DNA of 64,000 nucleotides from Calothrix sp. MO_167.B12 (GCA_030066045.1 JASJCJ010000004.1:1-64000), one strand, 5' to 3'; shown: positions 25,206 to 35,996, numbered from the stretch's first letter. A program made the numbers and translations. Notes: generated by a model from the letters alone, not told the origin.

Positions 25206-26978
25206 TTATCTCAGAACAACAACTGCATTTTCATCCACAGAATCTGGTTTGATATCCCTGCGTTCCACATAATAGGAACCCAACACCAAAGCATCCATAT
25301 TAGTTCTCAAGAAGCATTTGATGGCTTCTGCGGGAGTACGAACGATGGGTTCATTTTCATTCAGGGATGTATTTAACAGAATGGGAATTCCTGTACGTTG
25401 AGCAAAGGTATTAATCAAGTCCCAATATAAAGGATTGGTGCTATGTTTCACACTCTGTAAACGTCCGGTTCCATCCACATGGGTGACAGCAGGAATTAAT
25501 TCTCTTTTTTCTGGACGAATTTTGAAGACTTTTTCCATGAAGGGTACGGGTGCATCAATTTCAAAGAATTCACTTACCCGTTCTTCGAGAATACTGGGAG
25601 CAAAGGGACGAAACTTTTCTCGGAATTTGATTTTTAGGTTGATAATATCCCGCATATCTGCACGACGGGGATCTGCTAAGAGAGAGCGATTACCCAAAGC
25701 TCTAGCTCCAAACTCCATTCTGCCTTGGAACCAGCCAACAACATTACCATCACACAGAACATCTACCACATGGTTTAATAATGCATCCCGTTCTAGCTTT
25801 TTGGGTTGGAGATTATGCTGTTGGAGTGCTAACAAACATTCTTCGTCGGAAAATTCTGAACCCCAGTAAGAATGCTCTAGGACAAATTCCCTTGGTTGTT
25901 TTAAGATTTGATTCCATACATAGAAAGCTGCACCAAAGCAAGTACCATTATCGGCAGCACCAGTGGGAGTATAGACATTTTTGAAGGGTGTATTTTGCGT
26001 TATTTTACCATTAGCAACGGAATTCATTGCTACACCACCAACTAAGCATAGATTATCACTAGGAAAGTGATCGTATAAACGGTTCAGAAGATGGAAGATA
26101 ATCTCTTCAGTGACAACCTGTAAGGAAGTGGCTATGTTTTGATGTTTAGAGGTAAGCTCTGATTTCGGTATCCTAGCAGCTCCGAGCAATTTCTCCAATT
26201 CTGGGCTATGGAAGGGTTCAACACTAGGTACACCACTTTCCCAATTCATGGCAATACCTTGGGTGTGGTGGGTAAAATAGTCCAGATTCAGTTCAAAACT
26301 ATCTCCCTTAGGGTAAATAATTTTACGAAAAGCTTCCACATATTCTGGTTCCCCATAGGGTGCTAAACCCATAACTTTGTACTCATCTCCATAAGCAGGA
26401 AAACCTAAGTACAGAGTAATGGCGTTGTAAAGATAACCGACGGAGTGGGGGTAATGGGTGCGGGAAAAATATTCTAGTTTATTACCTCTTCCAGCAGCCG
26501 AGAGAGTACTTACAAAATCTCCCATCCCATCAATCGAAAGAATAGCAGCTGACTCAAAGGGAGAGACAAAAAAACCACTAGCAAGGTGAGTGGTATGATG
26601 TTCTAAGTTATGAATTTGAGCGTGGATATCTTGTGGATAACAATTGCAAGCTTGGGCTAGTTGTTCTTTCAGGCTAGTTGATTTACTTTGCTTATTAAAT
26701 CTATCTAAGAGAGATTTAAGAGAAGGACGCTTTTGTAGGGTAAAGAGTAGTTTTTGATTGAGATTGGCTTTAGGATTAAAAGATACTGCAACATGATCTA
26801 AATCTGTTGCCTTAATGCCACCAACTTGCAGACAATAGCAGATAGATTCTGCGGGAAATCCAGCCCAATGTTTGATTCTGTTAAATCTTTCTTCTTCAAC
26901 AGCAGCCACTAATTTCCCATTTTGAATTAGGCAGGCTGAAGCATCGCCATGATAGGCGTTAATTCCGAGAATATTCAT
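25206..26978 (-). CDS. NodU/CmcH-type carbamoyltransferase
   Basis: Enzymes of this family transfer a carbamoyl group from carbamoyl phosphate to a hydroxyl on sugars or antibiotics. The 590-aa product has the N-terminal ASKHA-type domain (MNILGINAYHGDASACLI; LEHHTTHLASGFF; SIDGMGDF) and the C-terminal domain with the hallmark GARALGNRSLLADPR and ILLNTSLNENEPIV. The length and both domains are complete. It lies 1.4 kb upstream, on the same strand, of the polysaccharide locus end, so a sugar substrate is plausible but not shown. Cyanobacterial genomes often have stand-alone members. Confidence 0.93.
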   Translation of the reverse strand: MNILGINAYHGDASACLIQNGKLVAAVEEERFNRIKHWAGFPAESICYCLQVGGIKATDLDHVAVSFNPKANLNQKLLFTLQKRPSLKSLLDRFNKQSKSTSLKEQLAQACNCYPQDIHAQIHNLEHHTTHLASGFFVSPFESAAILSIDGMGDFVSTLSAAGRGNKLEYFSRTHYPHSVGYLYNAITLYLGFPAYGDEYKVMGLAPYGEPEYVEAFRKIIYPKGDSFELNLDYFTHHTQGIAMNWESGVPSVEPFHSPELEKLLGAARIPKSELTSKHQNIATSLQVVTEEIIFHLLNRLYDHFPSDNLCLVGGVAMNSVANGKITQNTPFKNVYTPTGAADNGTCFGAAFYVWNQILKQPREFVLEHSYWGSEFSDEECLLALQQHNLQPKKLERDALLNHVVDVLCDGNVVGWFQGRMEFGARALGNRSLLADPRRADMRDIINLKIKFREKFRPFAPSILEERVSEFFEIDAPVPFMEKVFKIRPEKRELIPAVTHVDGTGRLQSVKHSTNPLYWDLINTFAQRTGIPILLNTSLNENEPIVRTPAEAIKCFLRTNMDALVLGSYYVERRDIKPDSVDENAVVVLR

Positions 26979-27427
26979 AGTAGTATTAATACTCCGTTAG
27001 TTTGTCATTCAATTTTGGATTTTGGATTTTGGATTTTGGATGTTGGATTGACCCCATGTCATTTGCCAGGGGCTGGAAATAATGATAAAACCGTTTGTTT
27101 TTTCTCCACGGATAAATCCAGGGGCTTGTATCCAGTTTATTTTTCGGTCAAAATTTACATCTTTGCTTTAGCCCAAATTTCCCCCTAGGATTAAAATCCC
27201 AGGTTCAAAGACAAAGTCTGATAAATCAAACTGATTAAGGATTATGTCCTACGGACAAGCTGCGCTAACAGTGTATTTTAATGTACTTGGTTTGTAAGCC
27301 TGGAAATTTATTTCCAGGTGGTTTATTGGGCTAAGGAATAAGGAAATTAATTTCCTTGCAGTATATGGTTTTTGCGTTAAGTTGATACCAATGAACCGCC
27401 AACTTCAGCGAAGCAAGTTGGGGTACT
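26979..27427. other. Intergenic region with heptamers and palindromes
   Basis: A TTTTGGA heptamer array lies at 27012-27047. Two perfect palindromes follow: CCTGGAAAT/ATTTCCAGG at 27299-27318 and AAGGAAATTAATTTCCTT at 27340-27357. No gene is seen. Confidence 0.5.
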
Positions 27428-28240
27428 TCACTCAAGTTCTTCTGGATCAATATCCATAGCCCGGAGTCTTTCAGCTAATCTAACAGCTTTTTGCTCTGCT
27501 TGTTCAGCCCGTTGACGCTCTTGTTCAGCCCGTTGACGCTCTTGTTCAGCCCGTTGACGTTCTTGTTCAGCCCGTTGACGTTCTTGTTCAACTAATTCAA
27601 TTCCCCAAGGTAATAAATTCCCAGATTTATCCCACCAACGTAACCAATAACCTTCAAATTCTGCTTTTTTCCCCATCCACATACCCAGAAATAAGCCCAA
27701 ACTTTCCAGCCAAAACCGTTGATTTTCATCTGGTAATTGTTGTTCGTACTTACCATTTACCAGGTTATAGACTGCTAAAATTGGGGTTTGGGGATGGAAA
27801 ATTACGTAAGTGGGAACTTGTAAAATTTGTTCGTAAAAATACCACTTGCCATAGGGGTAATGGGGATTAATGGAATATTCTGTTCCTTCTGTAGCGGAGA
27901 TAAATTCCATGACAATGGTGGGTTTTTCGCCCTCTGCATGGGGAGTGTAGCTACGGCGAATTTCTCCTGGGGGTAAAGGCTTAACTGCTGGGACATAAAC
28001 CCAATCAGGAGCTTTGACAACGGTTTTGTCCCCAACTGTGGCACAAATGCCAAAATTGGTGGCAATAATCATCGATTCCAGGATTAAGCCAGCTAACTCT
28101 AAAGATTCTCGCAGAGCAGCAGCTAACAGGGGTTGCAGGTTACTTTCCACAGGTTCATCTGGTAGGGGAAAATCCGCTGGTAGTCTTTCCCAGGTGATGG
28201 GGGGTAGGGTATTGCGGGGCTGGACTTGTGAAAGTTTCAT
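27428..28240 (-). CDS. Uma2-family (DUF820) PD-(D/E)XK protein with coiled-coil tail
   Basis: The 270-aa protein is one of the Uma2 family that is greatly expanded in cyanobacteria; most are predicted nuclease-fold proteins of unknown role. The nuclease-like core lies around residues 75-165 (PTIVMEFISATEGTEYS and WYFYEQILQVPTYVIFHP). The C-terminus has four-plus copies of the heptapeptide QERQRAE, encoded by a 21-base tandem repeat (27505-27590), which should form a coiled coil. A second member with a similar tail is at 57861. ATG 28240 lies next to a HIP1 octamer. Confidence 0.88.
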   Translation of the reverse strand: MKLSQVQPRNTLPPITWERLPADFPLPDEPVESNLQPLLAAALRESLELAGLILESMIIATNFGICATVGDKTVVKAPDWVYVPAVKPLPPGEIRRSYTPHAEGEKPTIVMEFISATEGTEYSINPHYPYGKWYFYEQILQVPTYVIFHPQTPILAVYNLVNGKYEQQLPDENQRFWLESLGLFLGMWMGKKAEFEGYWLRWWDKSGNLLPWGIELVEQERQRAEQERQRAEQERQRAEQERQRAEQAEQKAVRLAERLRAMDIDPEELE

Positions 28241-28335
28241 GGTAAAGAGCGATCGCTAACTGTATCCATTTCTTATATGGTACTTTCTACTTTTGACAGA
28301 CTCTTATATATCCTCCTGAAACTAATTTACAGATT

Positions 28336-29001
28336 TCAATCCTGAAGAGAAGGCTTTTTGCACTCCACTGCAACTGAATTAACAAATCTGTCCAATTCTT
28401 CCACATCTGAGAAATTTGAGTCAACTGAATCGTTAAATTCAGCTCTTCTAATCTCTACAAAGCCTTGTGTTTCCAATTCATGTTGTAGTGACTTGTAATC
28501 CCACATCCATAAATGACCACCATTCCCTAAAATCGTCTGAATTACTGCACCTAATCCTTTCGGCCGATTACATATTCCTAAACCAGTTGCATTTAGAAAT
28601 TCTATGGCTGCATTTGGAGATTCAGAAGATAGATAAGAGCTGGTAATAGCCTCAAGATCTGGAACAACTATCCTCAAAATACCATCTGGCTTAAGTATTT
28701 TGTAAGTATTTGATAATGCTAGTCGAAAATCTTCCAAAGATAAATGTTCTAAAACATGACTGGCATACACTCCACAACAAGAGTTTTGCTCAATCGGTAG
28801 TCCTCTAACAATATCACCATACTTGATATTATTTGGAAATCTTTGTCGGATTACCTTATCTTCCAACATTTTATTTCCAGCATATAAACGACCAAATATA
28901 GGAAATCTCTCTAACCAAAGATTGGGTGATGCATCAAAATTTTGCCAATTATTGGGTGCACATAAACCACAACCATACTGTACATATAAAGAACTAGACA
29001 T
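28336..29001 (-). CDS. SAM-dependent methyltransferase
   Basis: The 221-aa class I methyltransferase has an unusual motif I, QYGCGLCAPNNWQNFDASPN, typical of the small family often found in polysaccharide loci. It is followed by YASHVLEHLSLEDF (His-Glu-His pattern) and LKPDGILRIVVPDLE. It is the last gene of the long minus-strand polysaccharide run. The likely substrate is a sugar or sugar-linked precursor, inferred from context only. Confidence 0.85.
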   Translation of the reverse strand: MSSSLYVQYGCGLCAPNNWQNFDASPNLWLERFPIFGRLYAGNKMLEDKVIRQRFPNNIKYGDIVRGLPIEQNSCCGVYASHVLEHLSLEDFRLALSNTYKILKPDGILRIVVPDLEAITSSYLSSESPNAAIEFLNATGLGICNRPKGLGAVIQTILGNGGHLWMWDYKSLQHELETQGFVEIRRAEFNDSVDSNFSDVEELDRFVNSVAVECKKPSLQD

Positions 29002-29041
29002 AAGACAAAGGTCAATAGTACAACAAATAATTTAATTAAAT

Positions 29042-29806
29042 TTACGATTTTATTTTTTCCATTTCCAAAATCCGAGTTGCCAGCAATATTTCTGCTAACA
29101 TCCTCTGAAAGGCATAATACCAACCATGCCAACCATCAAGGATACCACCTTTAAGAATGAGGCAGTAAAACAAGATAATAAAGGGAGCAAGAATTTTTTG
29201 CTTGCGGATGCGATCGCCTAAACTAAGTTCTCCCTTGGGTGTTTCTAGCAGTTTCTTAGCCTCAATTATCATATAACGGTCTTGTGCCCATAGCCAGCGA
29301 GTTAAAGGCTTGCGATCGTCGTGATAAATGCAGCCAGAAAGCATTTTACTGTTTCCCTCTACAATAACCCGATGGGCGTGACCATCGTTTTGATAAACAG
29401 CTTTTTCTTTTTTATAAAGTACTTTCCGTGGTGGTAATAAAGTTCCCCTTAAGGCTTTACCAAAAACACAATATTTAAATGGAACTGTGTAACTATTAAC
29501 ATCAGAATTTTCTATTGCTTTGATTTCAGTAATTAGTTCTTCACTCAGAATATAATCTGCATCTAAAGACAAAACCCAAGGACTCTCTAGTTTTGATAAG
29601 CCGTAATTACATTGATTAGCAAAAGAGTCAAATTTTCTGTAAAAAACTTCTACTTGAGGATAGTTTTGCAGAATTTCTGGAGTTCCATCATCACTATAGC
29701 TATCAATTACAACTATTCTCTTCGCCCAAGTGAGATGAGTCAGGGTGCGATTAATATTGGGTGATTCGTTGTAAGTGAGAATGAGAGGAGTAATTTTTTC
29801 TAGCAT
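29042..29806 (-). CDS. Family 2 glycosyltransferase (WaaE/KdtX-like)
   Basis: The 254-aa protein begins with the GT-A start ITPLILTYNESPNINRTL. It has the VVIDSYSDDGTPEIL nucleotide-sugar region and the metal-binding DxD as LDADYILS near residue 80. The short length, and the HRVIVEG and KPLTRWLWAQDRYMI stretch, fit the WaaE/KdtX-like GT2 branch. A hydrophobic segment near the C-terminus (IILFYCLILKGGILDG) may associate with the membrane. It belongs to the polysaccharide run; the sugar donor is unknown. Confidence 0.88.
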   Translation of the reverse strand: MLEKITPLILTYNESPNINRTLTHLTWAKRIVVIDSYSDDGTPEILQNYPQVEVFYRKFDSFANQCNYGLSKLESPWVLSLDADYILSEELITEIKAIENSDVNSYTVPFKYCVFGKALRGTLLPPRKVLYKKEKAVYQNDGHAHRVIVEGNSKMLSGCIYHDDRKPLTRWLWAQDRYMIIEAKKLLETPKGELSLGDRIRKQKILAPFIILFYCLILKGGILDGWHGWYYAFQRMLAEILLATRILEMEKIKS

Positions 29807-29833
29807 TGATTCAGTTATGCAACTAATTATACT

Positions 29834-30481
29834 TCATCTTACTGGTACAGTGCTAGAGCAAAGCATGGACTTCCAAAAATATGGGAATCTGCCTGCAAAT
29901 TTGAATTTAATGTCCTCACACCCTTCTTCTTCTAATAATTGATTCAAGGTATTTACAGAGAAAAATTTTACATGACCTCCATCCCAGAGAGGGCTAAAAT
30001 GCTGGTCTGTTTTCCCTAAAATAGCAAGTGTTAAATTTTTCCAATAACCATGATAGGGAGTTGTAATAATCAATTTCCCCCCAGGTTTTAGGCATTTTTT
30101 AGCTGCTCTAATTAGTTCTCTAGGGTAGAGTAGGTGTTCAATTACTTCTGCTGATATAACTATGTCAAATTTGCCTTCTAACTCACTATATGGTAATTCA
30201 TAGATACTACTCTGAATGAAACGACATTCGGGAAAATTTTGACTAGCGAATAAAACACCTGAAGCTGAATCTTCAATTCCAAAAACTTCATGTCCTTGTT
30301 GAGCTATTTGATGACAAATGCTTCCATTTCCGCAGCCTAAATCTAATATTTTTAACCTTTTGCTATGATTAATGTTATACTCCGATATCAATTCAAACAG
30401 CGGATCTAACAAGTAGACGTGATGGTGACCAAAATCAGCATTCACATAAGAATATTCGTATTGATTAGTAGTAGTTTGCAT
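29834..30481 (-). CDS. SAM-dependent methyltransferase
   Basis: The 215-aa class I methyltransferase shows motif I ILDLGCGNGSICHQIA (about 45-60), VISAEVIEHLLYPREL and LKPGGKLIITTPYHGYWKN. The PYHGYWKNL and HVKFFS pieces are typical of the methyltransferases encoded in surface-polysaccharide clusters. It lies between two glycosyltransferases on the same strand. The substrate is not evident from sequence. Confidence 0.87.
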   Translation of the reverse strand: MQTTTNQYEYSYVNADFGHHHVYLLDPLFELISEYNINHSKRLKILDLGCGNGSICHQIAQQGHEVFGIEDSASGVLFASQNFPECRFIQSSIYELPYSELEGKFDIVISAEVIEHLLYPRELIRAAKKCLKPGGKLIITTPYHGYWKNLTLAILGKTDQHFSPLWDGGHVKFFSVNTLNQLLEEEGCEDIKFKFAGRFPYFWKSMLCSSTVPVR

Positions 30482-30532
30482 AGTTTTATTTCAGCTATTA
30501 TTTGATTTATTGTCGTTAGTAAAAAGTAGGAA

Positions 30533-31708
30533 TTACCTTTTTTCAAGGATATGTGTATACACTTGTTGCATTTGACAGGCAATTTTATCCCAAGTATATT
30601 TTTCCATAATTAGTTTACGAGCGCGATCGCCCATTTTTTTACCTTCTTCAGGGTTATCTAGAAACTGTTGTATTGCAGCAGTAATTGCAGCCACATCCAG
30701 TTCCGTAATATACCCAACTTGTTGTTGCTTAACCATATCAGCTAAAGCGACACCAGGTGTAATTAAAACTGGTAAACCTCCAGCTAAAGCTTCTAACACT
30801 GATATGCCAAAGTTTTCTGAATAGGAAGTTAAAGCAAATAAATCGGCTCCTTGTATTAATAAATTTTTCAATTCCCCTTTCACAAATCCGCTGAAGTGAG
30901 TACGTTTTTCTATACCGTGATTAACTACTAGGGATTTAATTGCATTTTCATACTCTGCCTCTCCACTACCAGCTAAAATAAATGTAAATTTATAATTAGA
31001 TAACTTGCTTAATGCCGGAATTAAATAATCTAATCCCTTTTTAGGATGTAACCGGGACAAAAATAAAATAATCGGTTCATCTACTGGTAAATTAAAATGT
31101 TTACGCAATTCTTGACGTGCATCAGGAATTATTTCTGGAATAGAAATTCCATGAGATAAAATAAAACTAGGAGCAGTTAAATTTAATTGGGAAGCTTCTT
31201 GCTGTTCTTGCTCAGAAGTGAAGTGAATTCTTTGGCTGGAATTGAGATTAGCATTCTCTATAAGCTTAAGATAAATTTGCTTTTTGTTTGCACTTTGTTG
31301 TAAAGACCATTCACAAAGTTGTCCTAGAGGTCTAACTATGTAGGGAACTTTTTGTAAACGAGCGATCGCCATTGCTACAGTAGAAGCATAGGAAAAAATT
31401 GCATGAACGTGTACCAAATCATATTGGTGTATTGATTGCCACAACCAAGTTGTAAATTCCCCAGAAAAAGCAAATTCTCTGATTGCATGCAGAGGAGGAG
31501 AAAAGCGTGGAAAGAACCACACAGGAACCTGTTGATATTCTGTGCGTTGTCCTAGAGGTACATCTAATAAATCAACTCCATTATCATTAGTGGTAACAAT
31601 TTCAGCGTTAATATCATTATTTATCAGTGTTTTTACTGTCTCCAGCACTGCTTGGCTTGGACCTCCTCGCACTGGTGCAACGGAGGGAATTATATGCAAA
31701 ACTTTCAT
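30533..31708 (-). CDS. Family 4 glycosyltransferase
   Basis: The 391-aa GT-B enzyme starts [20 protein letters not shown]. The GT4 C-terminal domain has [18 protein letters not shown] and the E-x7-E motif [21 protein letters not shown] 31708 overlaps the asnB stop by four bases (ATGA), which fixes the start and implies translational coupling; the longer open frame upstream is only a continuation through asnB. Donor and acceptor are unknown. Confidence 0.9.
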   Translation of the reverse strand: MKVLHIIPSVAPVRGGPSQAVLETVKTLINNDINAEIVTTNDNGVDLLDVPLGQRTEYQQVPVWFFPRFSPPLHAIREFAFSGEFTTWLWQSIHQYDLVHVHAIFSYASTVAMAIARLQKVPYIVRPLGQLCEWSLQQSANKKQIYLKLIENANLNSSQRIHFTSEQEQQEASQLNLTAPSFILSHGISIPEIIPDARQELRKHFNLPVDEPIILFLSRLHPKKGLDYLIPALSKLSNYKFTFILAGSGEAEYENAIKSLVVNHGIEKRTHFSGFVKGELKNLLIQGADLFALTSYSENFGISVLEALAGGLPVLITPGVALADMVKQQQVGYITELDVAAITAAIQQFLDNPEEGKKMGDRARKLIMEKYTWDKIACQMQQVYTHILEKR

Positions 31709-33504
31709 GTAGATACCTTTTCCAGCCAATGTTTTAGGATTGCTAAATTCCAACGACGATACCAGGGTTGAAGAGGTATATTCTTGGGACTATTAATATT
31801 ACTAAAATAATCACTCCATTCATTAGACATCCACTGTTCAAATGGGAAGAAAAATCCTTTTTTGGGGCGGTTAACAACAAAATCGGGCAACTCAGAAACT
31901 GCTTGAATTAATAGTTGTTTGCCAGCAGCTAAACGGATATTGCTAGGAATTGGTGCTATTGTTTCTAATAAATTTTTATCTACTAAAGGTACTCGTAATT
32001 CTAACCCCCAATTCATGCTCATCACATCACTATCTCGTAGTAACTGATTACGCATATAACAACTCAGCTCTAGCACACTTACTTGGTCTTCTAGAGTGAA
32101 TACCTGTGAATTTGAATTAGGAGATGTGAAGCTGTGATTTGATAAAGCTTGATTACCAATATATTGTTGGACAATAGCATAAGCTTCTCTATGGGAAAAA
32201 ATTCCTCGAAAACTGCGATAGGCATTATTTATACTTGGTTTTGCATATAAAAAATCACCCAGTCGTTTCATTTTCGGAGAGTTTCCCCATTGTGATAATC
32301 CCATACCTATGCCTTTACCTATTGAGGTCACAGTATGTAATTGTTTACCCCATTTAACCATCTGTGGTACTTTTTGAAAAGATTTATATCCACCAAATAA
32401 TTCATCTCCACCTAAACCAGAGAGAACCACTTTTGCACCGCCTTCACGGGCAATTTGGGATACACAAAAAGTATTAAAGCCATCAATACTAGGCTGATCG
32501 ATCGCTGCTAAAAATTGAGGTAACAGTTCTTTTGCTGCTGCGGCAGTAACTTTGTATTCTGTATGCTTTGTGCCAAATAATTTGGCTGTTTTTTGAGCAA
32601 TTTCACCCTCACTCCATTCCTGTTCTTCAAAAGCTATAGAATATGTGTGTAACTCTTCCTTTTGAGTTTGACTAGCTAAGGCAAGAACTGCTGTAGAATC
32701 AATACCACCACTGAGAAAAAGTCCTACGGGTACATCACTCACAAAATGATGTTTAATAGAGTCTAGCAAAGCTGTATGGACTCTTTCTTGGGCTTCTATC
32801 AGTGAAATTTTTTGGGGAGTAAAGTCAATTTCCCAGTATTGCTTTTTGGTTATTTTATCTGCTTGCCAATATAACCAATAACCAGCTTCTAGACAATTAA
32901 TATCTTCAATTAATGTATATGGCTCCGGAGCTGAACCGCTAATCAGATAACCGTATAAACCTGATTGACTGAGGTTAACAGCAGGTAAACCAGATGCTAA
33001 AATAGCTCTTAATTCTGAAGCAAAAACTAAAGTTGAACCAGATTGCCAATAGTAAAGGGGTTTAATTCCTAAGGGATCGCGAGCCAGAAAACAAGTTTTT
33101 TCCCATTCATCCCAAATAGCAAAAGCAAACATCCCCCGTAGATGCTGGACACAATTTAAACCTTCTTTTTGGTATAGTTTTAGAATTACTTCAGTGTCAG
33201 TGTGAGAACTAAATTCTTCTCCTTGAGAAATGAGATTCTGTCGCAGTTGTTGAAAGTTATAAATTTCGCCATTAAAAGTAATCCAATATCTACCATCAGA
33301 GCTAGACATAGGCTGGTGTCCAGCACTGGTGAGGTCGATAATAGAAAGACGAGTATGAGCAAAAGTTGCTTGTTTATCTGGGGAAATATAAATACCTCGA
33401 TCATCAGGACCACGATGCTGGATAGCCGTTTGCATCCGTCCAATGATTGTTTCTAGGTTATCCTGATATTGATTTACTGTCAGAATTCCGGCTATACCAC
33501 ACAT
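31705..33504 (-). CDS. asnB: Asparagine synthase (glutamine-hydrolysing)
   Basis: The 599-aa two-domain enzyme has the N-terminal Ntn glutaminase ([10 protein letters not shown], catalytic Cys2; [15 protein letters not shown]) and the C-terminal PP-loop synthetase ([15 protein letters not shown], then [12 protein letters not shown]). AsnB-like enzymes are frequent in polysaccharide loci, where they may amidate uronic acids instead of making free asparagine. It overlaps the downstream glycosyltransferase by four bases, which argues for a role in this pathway. The start is ATG 33504. Confidence 0.93.
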   Translation of the reverse strand: MCGIAGILTVNQYQDNLETIIGRMQTAIQHRGPDDRGIYISPDKQATFAHTRLSIIDLTSAGHQPMSSSDGRYWITFNGEIYNFQQLRQNLISQGEEFSSHTDTEVILKLYQKEGLNCVQHLRGMFAFAIWDEWEKTCFLARDPLGIKPLYYWQSGSTLVFASELRAILASGLPAVNLSQSGLYGYLISGSAPEPYTLIEDINCLEAGYWLYWQADKITKKQYWEIDFTPQKISLIEAQERVHTALLDSIKHHFVSDVPVGLFLSGGIDSTAVLALASQTQKEELHTYSIAFEEQEWSEGEIAQKTAKLFGTKHTEYKVTAAAAKELLPQFLAAIDQPSIDGFNTFCVSQIAREGGAKVVLSGLGGDELFGGYKSFQKVPQMVKWGKQLHTVTSIGKGIGMGLSQWGNSPKMKRLGDFLYAKPSINNAYRSFRGIFSHREAYAIVQQYIGNQALSNHSFTSPNSNSQVFTLEDQVSVLELSCYMRNQLLRDSDVMSMNWGLELRVPLVDKNLLETIAPIPSNIRLAAGKQLLIQAVSELPDFVVNRPKKGFFFPFEQWMSNEWSDYFSNINSPKNIPLQPWYRRWNLAILKHWLEKVST

Positions 33505-33594
33505 TTGCTTTTAATTTTTTATTTATGATTAAGTATTATGAATAAATTTAATCAACTTTGGGGAGTTGGATTCCCCTGGTTCTATAAGCAGTGC

Positions 33595-33628
33595 GTTTTG
33601 TGTCGGGGCAAAATCCCCATTGCAAAAC
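33595..33628. repeat. Palindromic dispersed repeat, copy 2
   Basis: GTTTTGTG...GGGG...CCCC...GCAAAAC nested arms match the palindrome at 187-221. An AATTCTA heptamer array follows (33629-33655), the same arrangement as at the start of the window. Confidence 0.6.
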
Positions 33629-33648
33629 CTAATTCTAAATTCTAAATT

Positions 33649-34785
33649 CTACATTCTTTTAAAGTGGTCTTGTAAATTACTTGCCAAAGTTGCCTGAAAA
33701 TTTTCAAATCCAAAAATTTCAATGACTTGATTTCGTAAAGCTTCTGGCTGATAAATTAAAGGATTTGGATAATTACCTTGCAAAATTTGAATCAGTGTTT
33801 GAGCGATCTCTTCAATATCATCGGGGTTAACCAAAGCTCCTAATTTGCCATGATAAAGAGCATCAGTTGCTCCATCTTGATTACCTGCTAAAACAGGCTT
33901 CCCAGATGCCATTGCTTCTAAGTAAACAATACCAAATCCTTCTTTTTTACTAGGCATAGCAAATACATCACAAATATTGTAGTGATTACCCAATTCTTTG
34001 TCAGAGATAAAGCCAGTTAAGGTAACACTATCTTCAATCTGAAGGTGAGAAACTAGCTGTTGAATCCGGGGGGAATCATCTCCTTTTCCAACTAGAAGGT
34101 AATGAATATTTGGAATAACTTTACGGATTAAAGGTAAGGCATTAAGAAGTTGGTCGTAACCTTTATATTGTTCTGTTTGGGAAAGTCGAGCAACTGTGAG
34201 AATAATTGGCTGTTCTGGTGTTAAGCCATATCGTTGTAATAAGCCAGTCGGTTTACTTGCTATTTGAAAACGATGTGCATCAAAAGTATTAGGCAACAGA
34301 ACAACTTTTTTGGAGTCAAGATTTTGTTCTTTGAGCAAGCGATCGCGGGTATAATTACTCACACAAAGAATGCGATCGGCTGCTTTCAATGCATTTTGTA
34401 AAGCTGGTTTTTGAATATTCCAAGCGTCAATACCATGAGCCACTGTCCAATAAGGAATTCCTGATAATTTTTTTAACCAGTAAGCTACAGGAATGAAATT
34501 GAGGTGAGTAGAAATAATTAAATTGGGGCGCCTGAGAAAACCGATGATGAGAATTTTCAGCGCGAAAATAAGTGTGCGAAATTTCTGTGGTATTTTTCCA
34601 GCAAAATAGAATCTCGTTTTTGGCAAGTAGCTAGTATTTGATGAAGTATTAACGTCATACTTGATTGCAACGTCATATTCACCCTGAGGATAAAGGTTCT
34701 GTAAGGCTTGTAAAAAAAATAATGAGTAAACTTGGATACCGCCCTTAAAACCAAACAGATTTGGTATCCAGAGATGGAATTTCAT
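33649..34785 (-). CDS. Family 4 glycosyltransferase
   Basis: The 378-aa protein begins MKFHLWIPNLFGFKGGIQVYS. It has the GT4 pieces VGKGDDSPRIQQLV and KKEGFGIVYLEAMASGKPVL with the E-x7-E pair. Its stop codon TAG lies inside the AATTCTA heptamer array, as does that of the SPOR gene at 416. It overlaps the next upstream gene by four bases. The substrate is unknown. Confidence 0.9.
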   Translation of the reverse strand: MKFHLWIPNLFGFKGGIQVYSLFFLQALQNLYPQGEYDVAIKYDVNTSSNTSYLPKTRFYFAGKIPQKFRTLIFALKILIIGFLRRPNLIISTHLNFIPVAYWLKKLSGIPYWTVAHGIDAWNIQKPALQNALKAADRILCVSNYTRDRLLKEQNLDSKKVVLLPNTFDAHRFQIASKPTGLLQRYGLTPEQPIILTVARLSQTEQYKGYDQLLNALPLIRKVIPNIHYLLVGKGDDSPRIQQLVSHLQIEDSVTLTGFISDKELGNHYNICDVFAMPSKKEGFGIVYLEAMASGKPVLAGNQDGATDALYHGKLGALVNPDDIEEIAQTLIQILQGNYPNPLIYQPEALRNQVIEIFGFENFQATLASNLQDHFKRM

Positions 34786-35990
34786 AAAACCTCGCGGTAA
34801 CTGCTGTTGTCTAGTGATACTTCCTGAATATAGTTCAGTGCCTGCATTAGTCCCTGAGTTGCCTGAGTATAACTATACTGAGAAATAATACTACGGCTTT
34901 TTTCTCCCCAATTTTGTAATCGTTTTCGGTCTGCAAAAGCTGATTGTAAAGAACGAGTCAAGCTAGATACATCTCCTGCTGGAAATATTAAACCATTTTG
35001 ATGGGGATGAATTAGGTCATGGGCACAACCTACATGGGTGCTAACAATTACTGGACGAGCCATACACATAGCTTCGTTGATAGCTAGTCCCCAAGTTTCC
35101 CCAGCACCGTAACTAGGTAGTACAACTAAATCTGCTGCTGCATAGGTACGTGGCATTAAGGTTTGGTTTTGAAAGGGAGCAAAGTAAATATTTGAGTACC
35201 CTGCTGCTAATGCTTTCAGCTCTTGCTGGAGGGAACCACCACCAACAAATAACAAAGATACATCATTTAGATGGGCATCTAAAAACCCATGTAGCAAATC
35301 CAGAGGACGTTTTTTTGGTTCAAATTTACCAGCAAATAGAACTACTGCATGGTGTTCTGGGATACCTAGCTCCTGTTTCCAAGCGATCGCCTGATGGGTT
35401 ACACTTTCAGCTTGACTTAAGAAGCGATCGTTTTCTACAGCATGGGGAGAAAAAAACAAACGCTGTTGAGCAATGCCATGATAGCGGAAGTACTCATAGT
35501 TTGCTTTACCTACATACAGACAAGCTGAAAAATGACGATAGATTTGAGTAATCCACTGCTGCCTTAACCAAGCTTTGACACCAGTAGGTGCAAGCAGTCG
35601 ATGGGAATCTCCTCGAAACAGTAATGGAATTTGACGAGTATTCCAGCTCCACAGAAAGCGGTAGAGGCTAGCGTAGTTATAACTCATCAACAGCACAGCA
35701 TCTGGATTATCAGCCCTCACCTGGGAAACTAAAGATGGATTTTGCAAACCCCAAAAATGATGGGTTCCGGGAGCGGAACTGACATTAGGGACAAATTCAT
35801 AATCATACCCAGTCAGTAAAGGGATATCCCACTCAAGTGACTGTTGGAAACCGACATCAACCTGCTTTGTGACACCAAAATCCCAGAGATAAAAGACTTT
35901 AATATTTAAAGCCGTATTATTAGCTAAATAACGGAACCAGGGAGCATAGTACTGAATTGGATGGGAGATAATAATTGCTAACTTTGTCAT
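34782..35990 (-). CDS. Family 4 glycosyltransferase
   Basis: The 402-aa GT-B protein begins MTKLAIIISHPIQYYAPWFR and has the C-terminal motif GAGETWGLAINEAMCMARPV. The IISHPIQYYAPWF start is typical of GT4 enzymes in cyanobacterial exopolysaccharide loci. ATG 35990 was preferred to the TTG six bases upstream. The stop overlaps the next gene by four bases, and the polymerase gene ends just before the start, so all are probably on one transcript. Confidence 0.9.
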   Translation of the reverse strand: MTKLAIIISHPIQYYAPWFRYLANNTALNIKVFYLWDFGVTKQVDVGFQQSLEWDIPLLTGYDYEFVPNVSSAPGTHHFWGLQNPSLVSQVRADNPDAVLLMSYNYASLYRFLWSWNTRQIPLLFRGDSHRLLAPTGVKAWLRQQWITQIYRHFSACLYVGKANYEYFRYHGIAQQRLFFSPHAVENDRFLSQAESVTHQAIAWKQELGIPEHHAVVLFAGKFEPKKRPLDLLHGFLDAHLNDVSLLFVGGGSLQQELKALAAGYSNIYFAPFQNQTLMPRTYAAADLVVLPSYGAGETWGLAINEAMCMARPVIVSTHVGCAHDLIHPHQNGLIFPAGDVSSLTRSLQSAFADRKRLQNWGEKSRSIISQYSYTQATQGLMQALNYIQEVSLDNSSYREVL

Positions 35991-35996
35991 ATCCAA

